Assembly: GCA_017622575.1 (NCBI GenBank)
Contig: JAGAQU010000064.1
Span: 1 to 64,000, forward strand
DNA length: 64,000 bases
Reading direction: 5' to 3'
Source: Lachnospiraceae bacterium
Lineage (GTDB): Bacteria; Bacillota; Clostridia; Lachnospirales; Lachnospiraceae
Each line of letters begins with the position of its first letter. Position 1 is the first letter of the stretch. This document shows, one piece after another, positions 1 through 7,979 of the stretch. The translations under genes were made by a program, and so were the position numbers. Under the pieces are notes generated by a model that saw nothing but the letters and a program-made list of their open reading frames with translations, did no database searches and was not told where the DNA came from.

Positions 1-491
1 ATGTAGAAGAGAGACTGTCAGCGCGGATTGATGATGTAGAAGAGAGACTATCGGCGCGGATTGATGATGTAGAAGAGAAACTGTCAGCGCGGATTGATGA
101 TGTGGAAGAGAGACTATCAGCGCGGATTGATGATGTAGAAGAGAAACTGTCAGCGCGGATTGATGATGTAGAGGAGAAACTGTCAGCGCGGATTGATGAT
201 GTGGAAGAGAGACTGTCAGCAAGGATCAATGAAGTGGAAGAGACATTGAATGAAAGGATTGATCTTGTGGAAAGAGCTTTGGATACAGAAATTGACAGTG
301 TCTATAAGATTGCCTGTGAAAATAAGCAGAATATTGAACTTCTGCTGATTCCTTTTAACGACAGAAATCTGTATGTGAGTGCCGAGGTATCCAAAATTCC
401 ACAATTGGATGAACGCCTTGATGAGGTGGAAGATAAGATTGGTCAACACAGTGAGGAAATTCGAAAACTGAAAACTGCTTTAGCAGTGTAG
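1..491 (+). CDS. Hendecad-repeat coiled-coil protein (5' end outside window)
   Basis: The reading frame is open from base 3, so the gene begins upstream of the window; a GTG at 102 is only an internal valine codon of the repeat. The visible part starts with seven almost identical 11-residue units (V-E-E-[RK]-L-S-A-R-I-D-D), which then decay into a longer coiled coil (NEVEETLNERIDLVERAL) and a C-terminal part that is again helical (IPQLDERLDEVEDKIGQHSEEIRKL). An 11-residue period fits a right-handed or straight coiled coil. No catalytic motif, signal peptide or membrane segment is visible in this part. I do not recognise the family; a structural or chromosome/phage-associated coiled-coil role is only a guess. 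A strong terminator follows. Confidence 0.75.
   Translation, partial: VEERLSARIDDVEERLSARIDDVEEKLSARIDDVEERLSARIDDVEEKLSARIDDVEEKLSARIDDVEERLSARINEVEETLNERIDLVERALDTEIDSVYKIACENKQNIELLLIPFNDRNLYVSAEVSKIPQLDERLDEVEDKIGQHSEEIRKLKTALAV
3..233 (+). repeat. 33-bp in-frame tandem repeat, seven copies
   Basis: Seven consecutive 33-bp units begin at 3, 36, 69, 102, 135, 168 and 201. The first six differ only at a few positions (gta/gtg, aga/aaa, cta/ctg), while the seventh and following units have drifted. Near-identity at DNA level, not just protein level, points to recent expansion by slippage or unequal crossing-over, so copy number probably varies between strains. The array continues past the left edge of the window. 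Confidence 0.9.
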
Positions 492-532
492 TGAAAAGAT
501 GAAAATCTATACCCAAAAATAATGATCTCAAT

Positions 533-574
533 GAAGCGGTGCAATGGAAACAACATTGCTTACCGCTTCGTTTT
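533..574 (+). terminator. Rho-independent terminator of the coiled-coil gene
   Basis: The arms GAAGCGGT and ACCGCTTC, with an inner GCAATG/CATTGC pairing, form a long stem followed by TTTT. Confidence 0.85.
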
Positions 575-584
575 CTGCTATACT
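556..584 (+). promoter_or_regulatory. Candidate sigma-A promoter for the dGTPase-like gene
   Basis: TTGCTT (556-561), a 17-bp spacer and TATACT (579-584). The -35 element lies in the right arm of the preceding terminator, so the two signals share sequence. Confidence 0.5.
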
Positions 585-644
585 CTATTTATCATGGTAT
601 GAACCTGATAGATGCTTTTAAACAGATGAAACAGGAGAGTGCAG

Positions 645-1853
645 ATGCCAAAGTATGACAATCTTTCAAAGGAATTGCAGGAGAGAATTCGCAGTGACAG
701 AGAGGGTCACTGGGTGAATCCCTATGCCTTTTTGGATGAAAACGTGGTCAGGAGGCGTATGGATCACGACAGGGCCAATCTTTGGAGACCGGCTTTTGTG
801 CGGGATTCGGAAAAGATCATGCACATCCCCTACTACAACAGGTATGCGGACAAGACACAGGTTTTTTCTTTATATAAGAACGATGATATATCAAGGCGTT
901 CCCAGCATGTACAGCTGGTGTCAAGAATTGCCAGAAATATCGGAAATGTCCTTGGACTTAATACAGATCTGATCGAGGCGATTGCCTTAGGACATGACAT
1001 CGGACATACACCTTTCGGTCATGCGGGTGAGAGAATACTAAATGAGCTGTATCACGGGCAGACAGGCCGATATTTTAATCACAACATTCAGAGCGCAAGA
1101 GTTCTTGATAAGATTTTTCCTTTAAATTTAAGCCTGCAGTCCCTGGACGGGATTATCTGTCATAACGGGGAGCTGGAGCTGAAGGAATACAGACCGAAAC
1201 CCTATTCTGAGTTTGAGCGGTTTGATGAGAAGATGAATGACTGTTACCTTCGTAAGGGAGCGGTAAAAGAATTGATTCCGTCAACGCTTGAGGGATGTGT
1301 AGTCAGGGTGTCTGATATCATAGCCTATCTTGGAAAGGACAGACAGGATGCACTGAAGCTTGGCATCTATGAGGACAGCCCGGAATATCACAGCGGCAGC
1401 ATCGGTGCCACCAATGCTGAAATCATCAATAATATGACAGTCAATATTATCGAGAACAGTTACGGGAAAGACTATCTCAAAATGGATGATGACTATTTTG
1501 AAGCCTTTAAATGCGGAAAAAAAGAAAACTATCAGAAGATTTACGGCAATGAGAAGCTGGAGCAGGTGTACAAGGAACAGATTAATCCCATGTTCGAGGA
1601 GATTTATGAAAAGCTTCTTTCGGATATGAAGAATCATGACAGGGATTCTGTCATTTATACACATCACATTAACTATCTGAAGGGACTCACCCATTATTAT
1701 ACCGATGCCGGAAAATATGAGGAATCAGATCCGGATGATATTGTGGTGGATTATATGGCGAGTATGACGGACGATTATTTTATCGATCTTTATCATTATC
1801 TGTTCCCCAAGGGAAAATATCAGGTGGAATATATCGGATATTTTGACAGATAA
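645..1853 (+). CDS. dgt: Deoxyguanosinetriphosphate triphosphohydrolase-like HD protein
   Basis: Predicted cytoplasmic dNTP triphosphohydrolase (dGTP to deoxyguanosine plus triphosphate). The HD-domain metal site is clear: His in RSQHVQLV near residue 88, then the HD pair in LGHDIGHTPFGHAGE near 117-118, typical of the Dgt/YpgQ-like group. At 402 residues it fits the short bacterial dGTPase-like branch. The start is ATG at 645 because AGGAG at 633-637 is 7 bp away; a GTG six bases earlier would leave only one base of spacing. It stands alone between a terminator and manC. Substrate preference within the family cannot be read from sequence. Confidence 0.9.
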   Translation: MPKYDNLSKELQERIRSDREGHWVNPYAFLDENVVRRRMDHDRANLWRPAFVRDSEKIMHIPYYNRYADKTQVFSLYKNDDISRRSQHVQLVSRIARNIGNVLGLNTDLIEAIALGHDIGHTPFGHAGERILNELYHGQTGRYFNHNIQSARVLDKIFPLNLSLQSLDGIICHNGELELKEYRPKPYSEFERFDEKMNDCYLRKGAVKELIPSTLEGCVVRVSDIIAYLGKDRQDALKLGIYEDSPEYHSGSIGATNAEIINNMTVNIIENSYGKDYLKMDDDYFEAFKCGKKENYQKIYGNEKLEQVYKEQINPMFEEIYEKLLSDMKNHDRDSVIYTHHINYLKGLTHYYTDAGKYEESDPDDIVVDYMASMTDDYFIDLYHYLFPKGKYQVEYIGYFDR

Positions 1854-1881
1854 AGGAATATAAAATAGAAGGAGCATGGAA

Positions 1882-3198
1882 ATGAACATTATCTTACTTT
1901 CCGGCGGAAGTGGAAAGCGGTTATGGCCTCTTTCCAATGATATCAGGTCAAAACAGTTTATAAAAATATTTAAAACGAAAGATGGGGAATACGAATCCAT
2001 GGTGCAGAGGGTGTACCATCAGATCCGTGCTGTGGACAGGGAAGCGACGGTGACCATTGCCACCTCCAAAACGCAGGTTTCTTCCATTCACAATCAGCTT
2101 GGAAGCGAGGTGTCCGTCTGTGTGGAACCCTGCAGACGTGATACATTTCCGGCCATCGCCCTTGCCACAGCGTATCTTCACGATGTTTTGCATATTTCGG
2201 AGAAAGATTCTGTGGTAGTATGTCCTGTGGATCCTTACGTGAATGAAGACTATTTTACTGCCTTAAAAGGCCTTTCAGACATTGCACAAAAGGGAGAAGC
2301 CAATCTGGTGCTGATGGGCATTGAGCCTACTTACCCCAGTGAGAAATACGGATACATTATTCCCAGAGATAAAGAGGAGATCAGCAGGGTTTCCACCTTC
2401 CGGGAAAAACCGGATGCAGAGACGGCAGAAAAGTATATTAAGCAGGGAGCTCTTTGGAATGGGGGCGTATTTGCATATCAGCTGAAATATGTACTTCAGA
2501 AGGCCCATGAGCTGATTGATTTCACGGATTATCAGGATTTGTTTAATAAATATGACACACTTACTAAGATCAGTTTTGACTATGCCGTGGTTGAGAAGGA
2601 AGAGAATATTCAGGTACTCAGATTTGGCGGACAGTGGAAGGATATGGGAACCTGGAATACCCTGACGGAAGCTATGGTGGATCCCAGCATCGGCGAAGCC
2701 ATTTTAAATGATAAGTGTGAAAATGTTCATGTGATCAATGAGCTGGATGTACCCGTACTCTGTATGGGACTTAAGGATGTGGTGGTATCTGCCAGCGCGG
2801 AAGGAATTCTGGTATCTGATAAGGAGCAGTCGAGCTATATCAAGCCTTATGTGGACAAAATCAGCCAGCAGATCATGTTTGCCGAGAAATCCTGGGGGAG
2901 CTTCCGTGTTCTCGATGTAGAAGAGGAGAGCATGACCATTAAGGTGACCTTAAATCCGGGGCATAAGATGAATTATCACAGTCATGAGAGAAGAGATGAG
3001 GTTTGGAATGTGATCGCCGGGAAAGGGAAGACGATCATTAATGGGAAGGAACAGGAGATCAGGGCCGGAGATGTGATCAGGATGCCTGCGGGCTGCAGGC
3101 ACACGATCATTGCGGATACGGAGCTTAAGGTGATTGAGGTGCAGCTTGGAAGAGAAATCAGCGTACAGGATAAGCATAAATGGGAATGGCCCATGTGA
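1882..3198 (+). CDS. manC: Mannose-1-phosphate guanylyltransferase / type II phosphomannose isomerase
   Basis: Makes GDP-mannose from mannose-1-phosphate and GTP. The N-terminal nucleotidyltransferase domain shows the pyrophosphorylase motif LSGGSGKRLWPLS near residues 6-18 and a sugar-binding FREKPD segment; the last ~120 residues form a cupin of the type II phosphomannose isomerase kind (HKMNYHSHERRDEVWNV, AGDVIRMPAGCRHTI). The start is ATG at 1882, 7 bp after AAGGAG; the ATG at 1876 is too close to that site. It is followed by ugd, which has its own promoter, so together they supply nucleotide sugars for polysaccharide or glycan synthesis, though no glycosyltransferase lies nearby. Confidence 0.92.
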   Translation: MNIILLSGGSGKRLWPLSNDIRSKQFIKIFKTKDGEYESMVQRVYHQIRAVDREATVTIATSKTQVSSIHNQLGSEVSVCVEPCRRDTFPAIALATAYLHDVLHISEKDSVVVCPVDPYVNEDYFTALKGLSDIAQKGEANLVLMGIEPTYPSEKYGYIIPRDKEEISRVSTFREKPDAETAEKYIKQGALWNGGVFAYQLKYVLQKAHELIDFTDYQDLFNKYDTLTKISFDYAVVEKEENIQVLRFGGQWKDMGTWNTLTEAMVDPSIGEAILNDKCENVHVINELDVPVLCMGLKDVVVSASAEGILVSDKEQSSYIKPYVDKISQQIMFAEKSWGSFRVLDVEEESMTIKVTLNPGHKMNYHSHERRDEVWNVIAGKGKTIINGKEQEIRAGDVIRMPAGCRHTIIADTELKVIEVQLGREISVQDKHKWEWPM

Positions 3199-3207
3199 CG
3201 GACGTGA

Positions 3208-3236
3208 TTGATTATTTTATAAGTGTATAGTAAAAT
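3208..3236 (+). promoter_or_regulatory. Candidate sigma-A promoter of ugd
   Basis: TTGATT (3208-3213), 17-bp spacer, TAAAAT (3231-3236), 35 bp before the ugd start. Confidence 0.55.
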
Positions 3237-3271
3237 AGGAAAAGATTAACAATAAAGAGAGGTAGAAACCA

Positions 3272-4582
3272 ATGAAAATTGCAGTGGCCGGAACCGGTTA
3301 TGTGGGACTGGTGGCAGGTGTATGTTTTGCGGAGAAGGGTTATGACGTAACCTGTGTGGATGTAGATGAGAAGAAAATTGAGATGATGCGTCAGGGCATT
3401 TCTCCCATTTACGAGGATGGTCTGGAAGAATTGATGCAGAAAAATAATGCAAGAGGTACACTTCACTTTACCACAGATCATGTGGCAGCTTACAAAGATG
3501 CAGATGCCATCTTTATCGGAGTGGGTACGCCGGAGATGCCGGACGGCAGCGCCAACTTAAGCTATATTGCAACCGTGTCAAGACAGATTGCGGAGTCTGT
3601 GGAGAAGGATTGCCTGGTGGTTGTGAAATCTACCGTTCCTGTGGGAACCAACGATAAAGTAGAGCAGTTTATCAAGGATTTTCTTGTACACGATGTGAAG
3701 GTGGAGGTAGCCTCCAATCCGGAGTTCCTGGCACAGGGCACTGCAGTCCATGATACATTACATGCAGCCAGAATTATTATTGGTACAGAGAGCAAAGAGG
3801 CAGAGGAACTTCTTAAGAAAATTTATGAACCCTTCGGGCTTCCCATTGTATCGGTGAAACGCCGCTCGGCAGAAATGATCAAATATGCCTGCAACGATTT
3901 TCTGGCACTGAAAATTTCCTATATGAACGATATTGCCAATCTCTGCGAGCTGGTTGGGGCAGATATCACGGACGTGGCAAAGGGAATGTGCTACGATGAA
4001 AGAATCGGCTCCCGTTTTTTAAATGCGGGAATCGGATTCGGGGGAAGCTGCTTCCCGAAAGATACCAAGGCGTTAAAATTCCTTGCAAGAGAACACGGCT
4101 ACAATTTAAGAACAGTGGAGGCCTGCGTGGCAGTGAACAGTGATCAGAAGACAAGGCTGTTTGAGAAGGCGAAGGACAGAATGATCTCCTTCAGCAGTTT
4201 AAAGGTGGCAGTGCTTGGTCTTACCTTTAAGGCCGGAACGGATGACCTGCGGGAGGCTCCTTCCATTGACAATATAAAGCTACTGCTTCAGGCAGGTGCC
4301 GATATCTACGCGTTTGATCCCAAAGGGGAGACAAGGGCAAAACAGATCTTTCCGGAAGGAAAGCTGGAAAAGGGAACCATGAACTATGTTTCTTCTCCTT
4401 TGGAAGCACTTGATCAGGCAAACATCTGCTTTGTCTTTACCGAGTGGAAGGAAATGAAGGAGCTGACACCTGCAGATTTTAAGAACAATATGCACACACC
4501 GCTTGTCTATGACGGCAGGAATCTCTATTCACCGGAAGCAATGAAAGAACAGGGTGTCGAGTATTACAGCATCGGCAGATGA
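3272..4582 (+). CDS. ugd: UDP-glucose 6-dehydrogenase
   Basis: Oxidises UDP-glucose to UDP-glucuronate with two NAD+. The N-terminal Rossmann motif GTGYVGLVAG is at residues 7-16, the central dimer helix contains EMIKYACNDF (Lys204), and the catalytic cysteine is Cys260 in GFGGSCFPKD. The C-terminal UDP-binding domain contains the conserved TFKAGTDDLREAPS. Length (436) is normal. The downstream 3' end abuts a repeated intergenic element, which duplicates the last 11 bases of the gene region. UDP-glucuronate would feed capsule or teichuronic-type polymers. Confidence 0.95.
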   Translation: MKIAVAGTGYVGLVAGVCFAEKGYDVTCVDVDEKKIEMMRQGISPIYEDGLEELMQKNNARGTLHFTTDHVAAYKDADAIFIGVGTPEMPDGSANLSYIATVSRQIAESVEKDCLVVVKSTVPVGTNDKVEQFIKDFLVHDVKVEVASNPEFLAQGTAVHDTLHAARIIIGTESKEAEELLKKIYEPFGLPIVSVKRRSAEMIKYACNDFLALKISYMNDIANLCELVGADITDVAKGMCYDERIGSRFLNAGIGFGGSCFPKDTKALKFLAREHGYNLRTVEACVAVNSDQKTRLFEKAKDRMISFSSLKVAVLGLTFKAGTDDLREAPSIDNIKLLLQAGADIYAFDPKGETRAKQIFPEGKLEKGTMNYVSSPLEALDQANICFVFTEWKEMKELTPADFKNNMHTPLVYDGRNLYSPEAMKEQGVEYYSIGR

Positions 4583-4696
4583 GCAAGCGGCTGCGAAGCA
4601 GACATTTGCTCAGACCCGATGCGTAAACGAGAAAATCAAAGAGCAGCGAAGCTGCGGCATCTGCGAAGCAGATGGATTTTCGAGTCATCGGCAGAT
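4570..4696 (+). repeat. GCGAAGC mini-hairpin intergenic element flanked by 11-bp direct repeats
   Basis: CATCGGCAGAT occurs at 4570-4580, across the end of ugd, and again at 4686-4696, with about 105 bp between. The interior holds nested inverted repeats: GAGCAA/TTGCTC, GAAAATC/GATTTTC, and two copies of CTGCGAAGCAG (4591-4601, 4661-4671) plus AGCGAAGCT (4645-4653). Related modules follow pnp. The arrangement resembles a short non-autonomous palindromic element with target duplication, but this is inference. Confidence 0.65.
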
Positions 4697-4709
4697 AGGA
4701 ATAAAAATT

Positions 4710-5675
4710 ATGGATGAAAAAAAACAGGCAGGAAGACAAATTCTGATCTTCCTTGCGATCACATTTGTGATTACTTACGGAATTGAATTATTATTGATTG
4801 CGCCTTTGATAGGTAGTTCGGATATCAATGCTGCCATGGCGGCACAGTCTTTGATTGCCGGTGTCATGTTTGCTCCTACATTCGGAGTGATATTGACAAG
4901 GCTGATTACGAAGGAAGGCTTTTTGGGAAGCAATCTGTACTTTTCCATCAACGTCAGGAAAAATCTGAAGTATTACGGGATTGTATGGCCGGGCTTTGCA
5001 GCGCTGATCGTGCTTGGCGCCGCCCTCTATTTTTTGGTTTTTCCGTCTACTTATGATGGCAATATGGGATATGCCGCTGCAGTTCTGAATGCACAATCTG
5101 CCACGCAGCTGACCGTGGATGAAGTGAAACAGGCAATGCTTTTGCAGATTGTGATGGGAGTGATCCTTTCACCTTTTGTCAATATTATCAATTGTTTTGG
5201 GGAAGAGTGGGGCTGGAGAGGCTACCTTTTATCAAAACTTCTGACCTGTTTTAAAGTGGTTCCCGCTGTTCTGATTGACGGACTGATCTGGGGACTCTGG
5301 CATGCACCGCTTGTCGCCGTTGCAGGTCTCAATTACGGAATTGGTTATTTGGGCTATCCGGTTACGGGAATTCTTGCCATGTGTGTATTCTGCGTGGTGA
5401 TAGGAATCATTTTGTCTTATGTGACGATCAAAACCAGCAGCTGTGTACCTGCCATTTTAGGCCACGGTATGATCAACGGATTTGCCACGATCGGAATATA
5501 TTTTACATCTCTGGAAACCCCGTACAACGTATTCCTTGGACCGGCGCCCACGGGACTGATCGGCGGGGCAGGATTTATTGTACTTGCCGGCTATCTGCTT
5601 TTCAAACTTTATAGGGAAGAAAAAAATACCTTGCAATTTGAAAAACAGGGTGATACAATACAGAAAGAATCATAA
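4710..5675 (+). CDS. CPBP-family intramembrane protease
   Basis: A multi-pass membrane protein of about 321 residues with the three motifs of the CPBP (CAAX/Abi) glutamic-type intramembrane peptidases: EEWGWRGYL (EExxxR) near residue 165, WGLWHAP near 197, and HGMIN (HxxxN) near 252. About eight hydrophobic segments are visible. The start is ATG at 4710; the open frame reaches back to 4554, but that stretch is the repeat element and contains no hydrophobic or conserved sequence. Substrates of such proteins in Firmicutes are mostly unknown; some act in bacteriocin self-immunity or protein turnover. A terminator follows directly. Confidence 0.85.
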   Translation: MDEKKQAGRQILIFLAITFVITYGIELLLIAPLIGSSDINAAMAAQSLIAGVMFAPTFGVILTRLITKEGFLGSNLYFSINVRKNLKYYGIVWPGFAALIVLGAALYFLVFPSTYDGNMGYAAAVLNAQSATQLTVDEVKQAMLLQIVMGVILSPFVNIINCFGEEWGWRGYLLSKLLTCFKVVPAVLIDGLIWGLWHAPLVAVAGLNYGIGYLGYPVTGILAMCVFCVVIGIILSYVTIKTSSCVPAILGHGMINGFATIGIYFTSLETPYNVFLGPAPTGLIGGAGFIVLAGYLLFKLYREEKNTLQFEKQGDTIQKES

Positions 5676-5687
5676 AAGATGATTAGG

Positions 5688-5711
5688 AAGTGGACTTGCA
5701 AAAGTCCACTT
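5688..5711 (+). terminator. Rho-independent terminator
   Basis: Perfect 10-bp stem AAGTGGACTT / AAGTCCACTT with loop GCAA, followed by TTC and T-rich sequence. It separates the protease gene from the rimP operon. Confidence 0.85.
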
Positions 5712-5748
5712 TTCTATTTTCCAAACCTAAGGTAAAGAGGAGGGAAAA

Positions 5749-6213
5749 ATGTCAAAGAGAGAAACATATGAAGCAAAAACAGAAGAATTGCTGATGCCCA
5801 TTGCGGAGGCAAACCGCGTGGAGATCTATGATATTGAATATGTCAAAGAGGGAAGCGACTGGTACCTTAGAGCGTATATCGATAAGGAAGGCGGTGTCAC
5901 AATCAATGACTGTGAGTCGGTGAGCAGAGCCCTTTCCGATGAACTTGACAAAGCAGACTTTATTGAGGATGCTTATATTTTGGAGGTATCAAGTCCCGGA
6001 CTTGGAAGAACCTTAAAAAAGGATAAACACCTTCAGAAGAGCCTCTTGCAGGAAGTGGAGTTAAAGACTTATAAGCCGGTATTGGGAAGTAAGGAATTTG
6101 CCGGAATTTTAAAGGCTTTTGACGAAAAGACAGTGACCATTCTTTCAGAGGATGAGGAAATGGTATTTGAAAGAGCAGATATTGCCACAATCAAACTGGC
6201 ACTTGATTTTTAA
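5749..6213 (+). CDS. rimP: Ribosome maturation factor RimP
   Basis: Assists late assembly of the 30S subunit in the cytoplasm. The 154-residue length and the conserved sequence VEIYDIEYVKEG...LRAYIDKEGGVTINDCESVSRALS and LEVSSPGLGRTLK match RimP. GAGGAGGG precedes the ATG. It is the first gene of the classic rimP-nusA-rnpM-ylxQ-infB-rbfA cluster, all on the same strand with short gaps. Confidence 0.96.
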   Translation: MSKRETYEAKTEELLMPIAEANRVEIYDIEYVKEGSDWYLRAYIDKEGGVTINDCESVSRALSDELDKADFIEDAYILEVSSPGLGRTLKKDKHLQKSLLQEVELKTYKPVLGSKEFAGILKAFDEKTVTILSEDEEMVFERADIATIKLALDF

Positions 6214-6242
6214 TTAAATTAGGAAGGAAAGGATAAGGAAAA

Positions 6243-7382
6243 ATGAACAAGGAATTAATGGAAGCATTGGATATTCTGGAAAAGGAGAAAGAGATCAGCA
6301 AGGAAACACTTTTTGAAGCAATTGAGAATTCATTGCTTACTGCCTGCAAGAATCATTTCGGTAAGGCTGACAATGTGAAAGTGGAGATTGACAGAAATAC
6401 CTGCGATTTTCTTTGCTATGCAGAGAAGGAAGTAGTGGAGGAAGTGGAGGATGACTGCCTTCAGATTTCCCTGGAGGATGCACGAAAGATCAAGTCCGAT
6501 GCACAAATCGGAGATATGCTCCATGTGGAGATCAAATCAAAGGAGTTCGGACGTATTGCTACTCAGAATGCCAAGAATGTAATTCTGCAGAAGATCAGAG
6601 AAGAAGAAAGAAGTGTCATTTACAATCAGTATTTTGAGAAAGAAAAAGATGTGGTAACCGGTATCGTTCAGCGGTATGTGGGCAGAAACATCAGCATCAA
6701 TCTGGGCAAGGCAGATGGTATATTAAATGAAAGCGAACAGGTAAAGGGTGAAGTATTTAAGCCTACAGAGAGAATTAAAGTATATATTTTGGAAGTTAAG
6801 AATACACCGAAAGGACCCAGAATTCTGGTGAGCCGCACCCATCCTGAATTGGTAAAAAGATTGTTTGAAGCAGAAGTTACGGAAATCAAGGATGGAACTG
6901 TTGAGATCATGAGCATTGCAAGAGAGGCGGGAAGCAGAACCAAAATGGCTGTCCGCTCCAACAATCCGAACGTGGATGCAGTGGGTGCATGTGTCGGTAT
7001 GAATGGCGCCAGAGTGAATTCCATTGTGGAGGAACTTCGAGGTGAGAAGATTGACATTATCAACTGGGATGACAATCCGGGTAACCTGATTCAGAATGCA
7101 TTGTCACCGGCCAAGATCGTTGCAGTGTTTGCAGATCCCGATGAAAAGACAGCTAAGGTGGTTGTTCCCGATTATCAGCTCTCCCTGGCCATCGGTAAGG
7201 AAGGTCAGAATGCAAGACTTGCAGCAAGACTTACCGGATATAAGATCGATATCAAGAGTGAGACGCAGGCCAAAGATGCACCGGGCTTCCGTTACGAAGA
7301 TTATATGGATGAATATGATGAGTATGAAGACGGCGAATACGAAGAATATGAGGAAGATACAGAAAATGAGCCTGTAGAATAG
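6243..7382 (+). CDS. nusA: Transcription termination/antitermination protein NusA
   Basis: RNA polymerase-binding factor that affects pausing, termination and antitermination. Order of domains: N-terminal polymerase-binding domain (1-130), S1 (about 138-200, VTGIVQRYVGRNISINLG), and two KH domains (VGACVGMNGARVNSI near 240-255; LAIGKEGQNARLAARLTG near 318-335). It ends in a very acidic, tyrosine-rich tail of about 25 residues (DEYDEYEDGEYEEYEED) in place of the extra C-terminal repeats of the E. coli protein, as in other Firmicutes. Confidence 0.97.
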   Translation: MNKELMEALDILEKEKEISKETLFEAIENSLLTACKNHFGKADNVKVEIDRNTCDFLCYAEKEVVEEVEDDCLQISLEDARKIKSDAQIGDMLHVEIKSKEFGRIATQNAKNVILQKIREEERSVIYNQYFEKEKDVVTGIVQRYVGRNISINLGKADGILNESEQVKGEVFKPTERIKVYILEVKNTPKGPRILVSRTHPELVKRLFEAEVTEIKDGTVEIMSIAREAGSRTKMAVRSNNPNVDAVGACVGMNGARVNSIVEELRGEKIDIINWDDNPGNLIQNALSPAKIVAVFADPDEKTAKVVVPDYQLSLAIGKEGQNARLAARLTGYKIDIKSETQAKDAPGFRYEDYMDEYDEYEDGEYEEYEEDTENEPVE

Positions 7383-7396
7383 GAAGGAGTAACCGA

Positions 7397-7666
7397 ATGG
7401 CAAAAAAAATTCCTATGAGGCAGTGTGTCGGCTGTGGTGAGATGAAAAACAAAAAAGAAATGATGAGGGTTTTAAAGACGCCGGAGGAAACCATCGTGTT
7501 AGATAAGACAGGAAAGAAAAACGGCAGAGGTGCTTATCTTTGCGTATCAAAAGAATGCCTTATCAAAGCCAGAAAAAATAAGGGCCTGGAGCGTTCTTTT
7601 AAGATGAATATTCCAAATGATGTTTATGAAAGCCTGGAAAAGGAGTTTGATGAGGAGAATGGATAA
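7397..7666 (+). CDS. rnpM: YlxR-family RNase P modulator RnpM
   Basis: An 89-residue DUF448/YlxR protein with the family's RxCVGCGEMKNKKEM N-terminus and the GRGAYLCVSKECLIKA segment. YlxR of B. subtilis was shown to bind RNase P RNA and was renamed RnpM; that role is transferred here by homology and by its place between nusA and infB. Its 3' end overlaps ylxQ by 17 bp, which suggests coupled translation. Confidence 0.92.
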   Translation: MAKKIPMRQCVGCGEMKNKKEMMRVLKTPEETIVLDKTGKKNGRGAYLCVSKECLIKARKNKGLERSFKMNIPNDVYESLEKEFDEENG

Positions 7667-7961
7667 GGTGTTATCCCTTTTAGGGCTTGCCGCCAGAGGA
7701 AGAAATCTGGTGAGCGGTGAATTTTCAACCGAAAAGGCAGTAAAAGAAGGAAGAGCTTCCCTTGTTGTAGTTGGGACTGATGCTTCGGACAACACGAAGA
7801 AGATGTTTACCAATATGTGCAATTACCGGGATATTCCCATTTACTTTTACGGCTTGAAGGAAGAACTCGGAAAAGCAATCGGAAAAGAGATGCGTGCATC
7901 CATAGCGGTGACGGATGCCGGAATGGCGGCAAACATAGTCAAGCATTTGGAAAACCAGTAA
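7650..7961 (+). CDS. ylxQ: YlxQ, L7Ae/L30e-type RNA-binding protein
   Basis: A small (103-residue) protein of the ribosomal L7Ae/L30e/Gadd45 fold, expected to bind kink-turn RNA. The sequence VLSLLGLAARGRNLVSGEFSTEKAVKEGRASLVVVGTDASDNTKKMF is typical. ATG at 7650 is preferred, since AGGAG at 7641-7645 lies 4 bp upstream; a second ATG at 7659 is possible. The frame extends further upstream inside rnpM but without conserved residues. Its cellular role remains unclear in all Firmicutes. Confidence 0.88.
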   Translation: MRRMDKVLSLLGLAARGRNLVSGEFSTEKAVKEGRASLVVVGTDASDNTKKMFTNMCNYRDIPIYFYGLKEELGKAIGKEMRASIAVTDAGMAANIVKHLENQ

Positions 7962-7979
7962 TGAGACGGAGGTAGTAGA

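Noticed and set aside
4554-4709. N-terminal extension of the CPBP protease
   Set aside because: The frame is open, but the DNA is the GCGAAGC repeat element; a ribosome-like AGGA precedes the ATG at 4710 and the membrane part starts just after it.
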